The translations under genes were made by a program, and so were the position numbers. Below the pieces are notes generated by a model that worked only from the letters and a program-made list of their open reading frames with translations, was not told the origin of the DNA and made no database searches. From a bacterium UBP10_UBA1149 (GTDB taxonomy: Bacteria > Desulfobacterota > Binatia > UBA1149): a stretch of DNA of 8,831 nt. This document shows positions 6,900-8,831 of the stretch, piece by piece (within the stretch, counting starts at the first letter, position 1; every line of letters starts with the position of its first letter). The DNA lies in the NCBI GenBank assembly GCA_002311335.1, contig DBZX01000012.1:1-8831 (forward strand), written 5' to 3'.

Positions 6900-6922
6900 C
6901 CCCCGGACAACGGAGAACAGGC

Positions 6923-7711
6923 GTGACGAAGAAAACCAGGAAGGCTACGGCTGGTAAGAAGCGCGGCCCCGGGAAACGCAGCCCCGGGAAACCAGCCCCG
7001 CTGGTAATCGGGCCCTTCGATGGATTTCCGGTCGACACGCTGCGTTTTCTTTCCGAACTCAAGGCCAACAACCAGCGCGACTGGTTCGAAGACAACAAGC
7101 AGCGTTACCGCGAAAATCTTCTCGCCCCCATGTGTTCGTTCATAGAGGCCATGGATTCGGAGTTGGCCCGGGTGTCGGACTGCTTCGTGGCTGACTCCCG
7201 ACCGCACGGCGGGTCGATGTTCAGGATATATCGCGACGTGAGGTTCTCGAGGGACAAGAGCCCCTACAAGGAGCACGCCGCCTGCCAGTTTCGGCACATG
7301 GCCGGAAACGACGCGCACACACTCGGTTTTTACGTACACGTCGCACCCGACGAGGTTTTTTTCGGCGGCGGCATCTGGCGCCCGCCATCGGCCCCGTTGG
7401 CCCAGGTGCGCGAGGCCATAGCCGACGACCCCGATGCCTGGAAGAAGGCCACCCGCTCGGCCGCCTTCAAGCGTCGCTTCGGCGAGGTGAGCGGAGATTC
7501 GCTCAAGCGCCCACCGCGCGGCTTTGACGCTGAACAGCCGCTGATCGTAGACATCAAGCGCAAGAGTTTTTTTGCCGTGCAGAGGGTCGCCCCCCGGACT
7601 ATAGAAGAACGTGGCTTTGCCAGGGAAGTGTCGCGCGCTTTCGTGGCGCTCAAGCCCATGATGTCTTTTCTTGCGACCGCAGTGGGCGTGTCGTTTTCGC
7701 TGGACGAGTAA
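6923..7711 (+). CDS. DUF2461 (TIGR02453-type) protein with basic N-terminal tail
   Basis: This 262-aa protein has the hallmarks of the uncharacterised DUF2461 family: NNQRDWFEDNK (49-59), MFRIYRDVRFSRDKSPYK (99-116) and GFYVHVAPDEVFFGGGIW (135-152). The family has no established biochemical function that I know. Residues 2-26 form a Lys/Arg/Gly/Pro-rich tail (KKTRKATAGKKRGPGKRSPGK), unlike the acidic-neutral core. The tail includes an imperfect five-residue repeat RGPGK/RSPGK and resembles histone-H1-like or nucleic-acid-binding tails. The start is a GTG at 6923 with GGAG at 6912-6915 and a 7-nt spacer. The next in-frame candidate would remove the tail, but the ribosome-binding site favours this start. 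It lies 23 nt after the small dehydrogenase and is probably co-transcribed, though no metabolic link is evident. Confidence 0.85.
   Translation: MTKKTRKATAGKKRGPGKRSPGKPAPLVIGPFDGFPVDTLRFLSELKANNQRDWFEDNKQRYRENLLAPMCSFIEAMDSELARVSDCFVADSRPHGGSMFRIYRDVRFSRDKSPYKEHAACQFRHMAGNDAHTLGFYVHVAPDEVFFGGGIWRPPSAPLAQVREAIADDPDAWKKATRSAAFKRRFGEVSGDSLKRPPRGFDAEQPLIVDIKRKSFFAVQRVAPRTIEERGFAREVSRAFVALKPMMSFLATAVGVSFSLDE
6962..7000 (+). repeat. Imperfect 15-nt in-frame tandem repeat in the DUF2461 tail
   Basis: Two 15-nt units, 6962-6976 and 6977-6991, differ by one base in the fifteen (CGCGGCCCCGGGAAA against CGCAGCCCCGGGAAA). A partial third unit follows (CCAGCCCCG, 6992-7000). They encode RGPGK, RSPGK and PAP. 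This looks like a slippage duplication that lengthened the basic tail. Confidence 0.7.
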
Positions 7712-7739
7712 CAGGCCGACGACGGCCGGGGAGAACAGT

Positions 7740-8144
7740 ATGGAAGTTGAAGGCGGATGTTATTGTGGTGCCGTGAGGTACCGAGCCGAGGGAGAAGTGG
7801 CCTTCAAGGGGCAGTGCCACTGCCGCGAGTGCCAGTACATATCGGGCGGTTCGCCCAACCTCGTGTTGGCCCTGCCCGAAGAAGGCTTTGCCTACACCAA
7901 GGGTACCCCGGCGTCGTTCAAGCGCAGCGATCTCGACAACCCGGTCACGCGCGAGTTCTGTGGCAACTGCGGCACACACCTGCGCAGCATCGCGCCGGGC
8001 CTGCCCCTGGCCCTGCTCAAGGTGGGCACGCTCGACAACCCGGCCGACTTCGTGGGACCCGACATGGCGATTTTTACCGCCGACAGCCAGCCGTTTCACA
8101 TGGTGGCCGAGGGCGTGCTTTCTTTCGAAGGCATGCCCGGCTGA
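7740..8144 (+). CDS. GFA / CENP-V family zinc-binding protein
   Basis: This 134-aa protein has the cysteine pattern of the GFA family (glutathione-dependent formaldehyde-activating enzyme fold). CYCG is at 7-10 (C7, C9), CHCREC at 26-31 (C26, C28, C31) and CGNCGTH at 74-80 (C74, C77). These bind one structural and one catalytic-type zinc in the Gfa prototype. Most family members of this size have unknown function, and glutathione-formaldehyde chemistry should not be assumed. The ATG at 7740 is preceded by GGGGAG (7728-7733) with a 6-nt spacer. The frame is open to 7671, but that part overlaps the DUF2461 gene. It lies 28 nt after that gene, in the same probable operon. A role in handling a reactive aldehyde or thiol intermediate of the pathway is possible but is inference. 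Confidence 0.88.
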   Translation: MEVEGGCYCGAVRYRAEGEVAFKGQCHCRECQYISGGSPNLVLALPEEGFAYTKGTPASFKRSDLDNPVTREFCGNCGTHLRSIAPGLPLALLKVGTLDNPADFVGPDMAIFTADSQPFHMVAEGVLSFEGMPG

Positions 8145-8174
8145 CGGTCATCAAGGGTTGCAAGGAGCGTTGTC

Positions 8175-8831
8175 ATGAAGGATTTGTTTTCCGTGGCCGG
8201 TAAGACGGCGTTGATAACCGGCGGAAGCCGGGGCATTGGCCTGATGATCGCCCGGGGATTGGTCGAGGCGGGCGCCAGGGTTTACATCAGCTCGCGCAAG
8301 GCGGATGTCTGCGAGCGGGTTGCCGCCGAATTGTCGGAGTTTGGCGAGTGCTTCGCGCTTCCCGCCGACTGCGGCACTGAGCAAGGCTGCAACGGGCTGG
8401 CGGCCGAACTGGCCGAGCGCGAGAAAGAGCTCAACATCCTTGTCAACAACGCCGGCGCCAACTGGGGCGCGCCCATGGAGGATTTTCCCGACTCGGGCTG
8501 GGACAAGGTGCTGGCGCTCAACGTCAAGGCCGTGTTTCAGCTCACGCGTGCGCTCGTGCCGCAGCTGGAGGCGGCGGCGCGCAAGGGAGACCCGGCGCGG
8601 GTCATCAACACGGGCTCTATCGACGGCCTCAAGCCTCCCATGCTCGACACCTTTTCTTACTCTGCGAGCAAGGCGGCGGTGCATCACCTGACGCGGGTGC
8701 TGGCAAAAAAGCTCGCCGAGAAAAACATAACGGTCAACGCGATCGCGCCTGGCCCATTCGAGAGCAAGATGATGGAAGTCACGCTCGAGAACTTCGGCGA
8801 GGCCATTATCGCCTCCTGCCCGATGGGCCGC
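8175..8831 (+). CDS. Short-chain dehydrogenase/reductase, RhlG/FabG-like (3' truncated)
   Basis: The frame begins at ATG 8175 with AAGGAG (8162-8167) and a 7-nt spacer, and runs open to the window end (219 residues seen; the family is about 250-260). It is a classical NAD(P)(H)-dependent Rossmann oxidoreductase. It has TGGSRGIG (15-22) for cofactor binding and NNAG at 91-94. The catalytic residues are N116, S148, Y162 and K166 (YSASK, 162-166), followed by the APG loop (191-193). R41 after the second strand (SSRK) suggests NADP(H) preference. The N-terminus (MKDLFSVAGKTALITGGSRG) and NNAGANWGAP resemble RhlG-type 3-oxoacyl reductases from memory. In this operon it could oxidise or reduce a beta-hydroxy/beta-keto acyl-CoA or a ring hydroxyl; substrate is unproven. 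The active site is complete; only the C-terminal substrate loop is missing. Confidence 0.92.
   Translation, partial: MKDLFSVAGKTALITGGSRGIGLMIARGLVEAGARVYISSRKADVCERVAAELSEFGECFALPADCGTEQGCNGLAAELAEREKELNILVNNAGANWGAPMEDFPDSGWDKVLALNVKAVFQLTRALVPQLEAAARKGDPARVINTGSIDGLKPPMLDTFSYSASKAAVHHLTRVLAKKLAEKNITVNAIAPGPFESKMMEVTLENFGEAIIASCPMGR

Overview
The window is a GC-rich (roughly two-thirds G+C by eye), densely coded bacterial segment. It has short intergenic gaps, Shine-Dalgarno sites of the GGAG type, and families typical of lipid-oxidising Gram-negative bacteria. Proteobacteria or a related, possibly uncultured, phylum fits best. The lineage cannot be fixed from this sequence. One unusual trait for a GC-rich genome is frequent use of the AUA isoleucine codon. 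I see no RNA genes, CRISPR arrays, transposases or phage genes.

Layout, left to right. (1) 1-669 (+) is the C-terminal part of an M48 zinc metalloprotease, cut by the window edge. (2) 700-1719 (-) is a membrane fatty-acid desaturase with three histidine boxes. It is convergent with the protease, and a 15-nt tandem repeat lies across its stop codon. (3) 1810-2754 (+) is a membrane-anchored alpha/beta hydrolase, divergent from the desaturase. (4) 2751-4421 (-) is an AMP-forming acyl-CoA ligase whose stop codon overlaps the hydrolase stop by 4 nt. (5) 4422-4577 is a divergent control region carrying a perfect 10-bp palindrome. (6) 4578-8831 (+) is a probable operon: large acyl-CoA dehydrogenase, small acyl-CoA dehydrogenase, a DUF2461 protein, a GFA-family zinc protein, and an RhlG/FabG-like short-chain dehydrogenase cut by the right edge. 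Gaps inside it are about 20-60 nt.

How the genes fit together. The hydrolase could release an acid, the ligase would activate it to an acyl-CoA, and the two dehydrogenases would introduce the alpha,beta double bond. The SDR could act on a hydroxy/oxo intermediate. The two dehydrogenases carry complementary halves of the usual active site. The large one has the SEPGAGSD loop and the ER catalytic glutamate; the small one has the RxxFG...FQ and QxHGGxG flavin-contact motifs. This is the signature of an alpha2beta2 heteromeric acyl-CoA dehydrogenase, best known from actinobacterial steroid side-chain degradation. The most interesting reading of the window is therefore a catabolic module for a bulky acyl-CoA, such as a sterol, hopanoid or other isoprenoid side chain. 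The substrate itself is inference.
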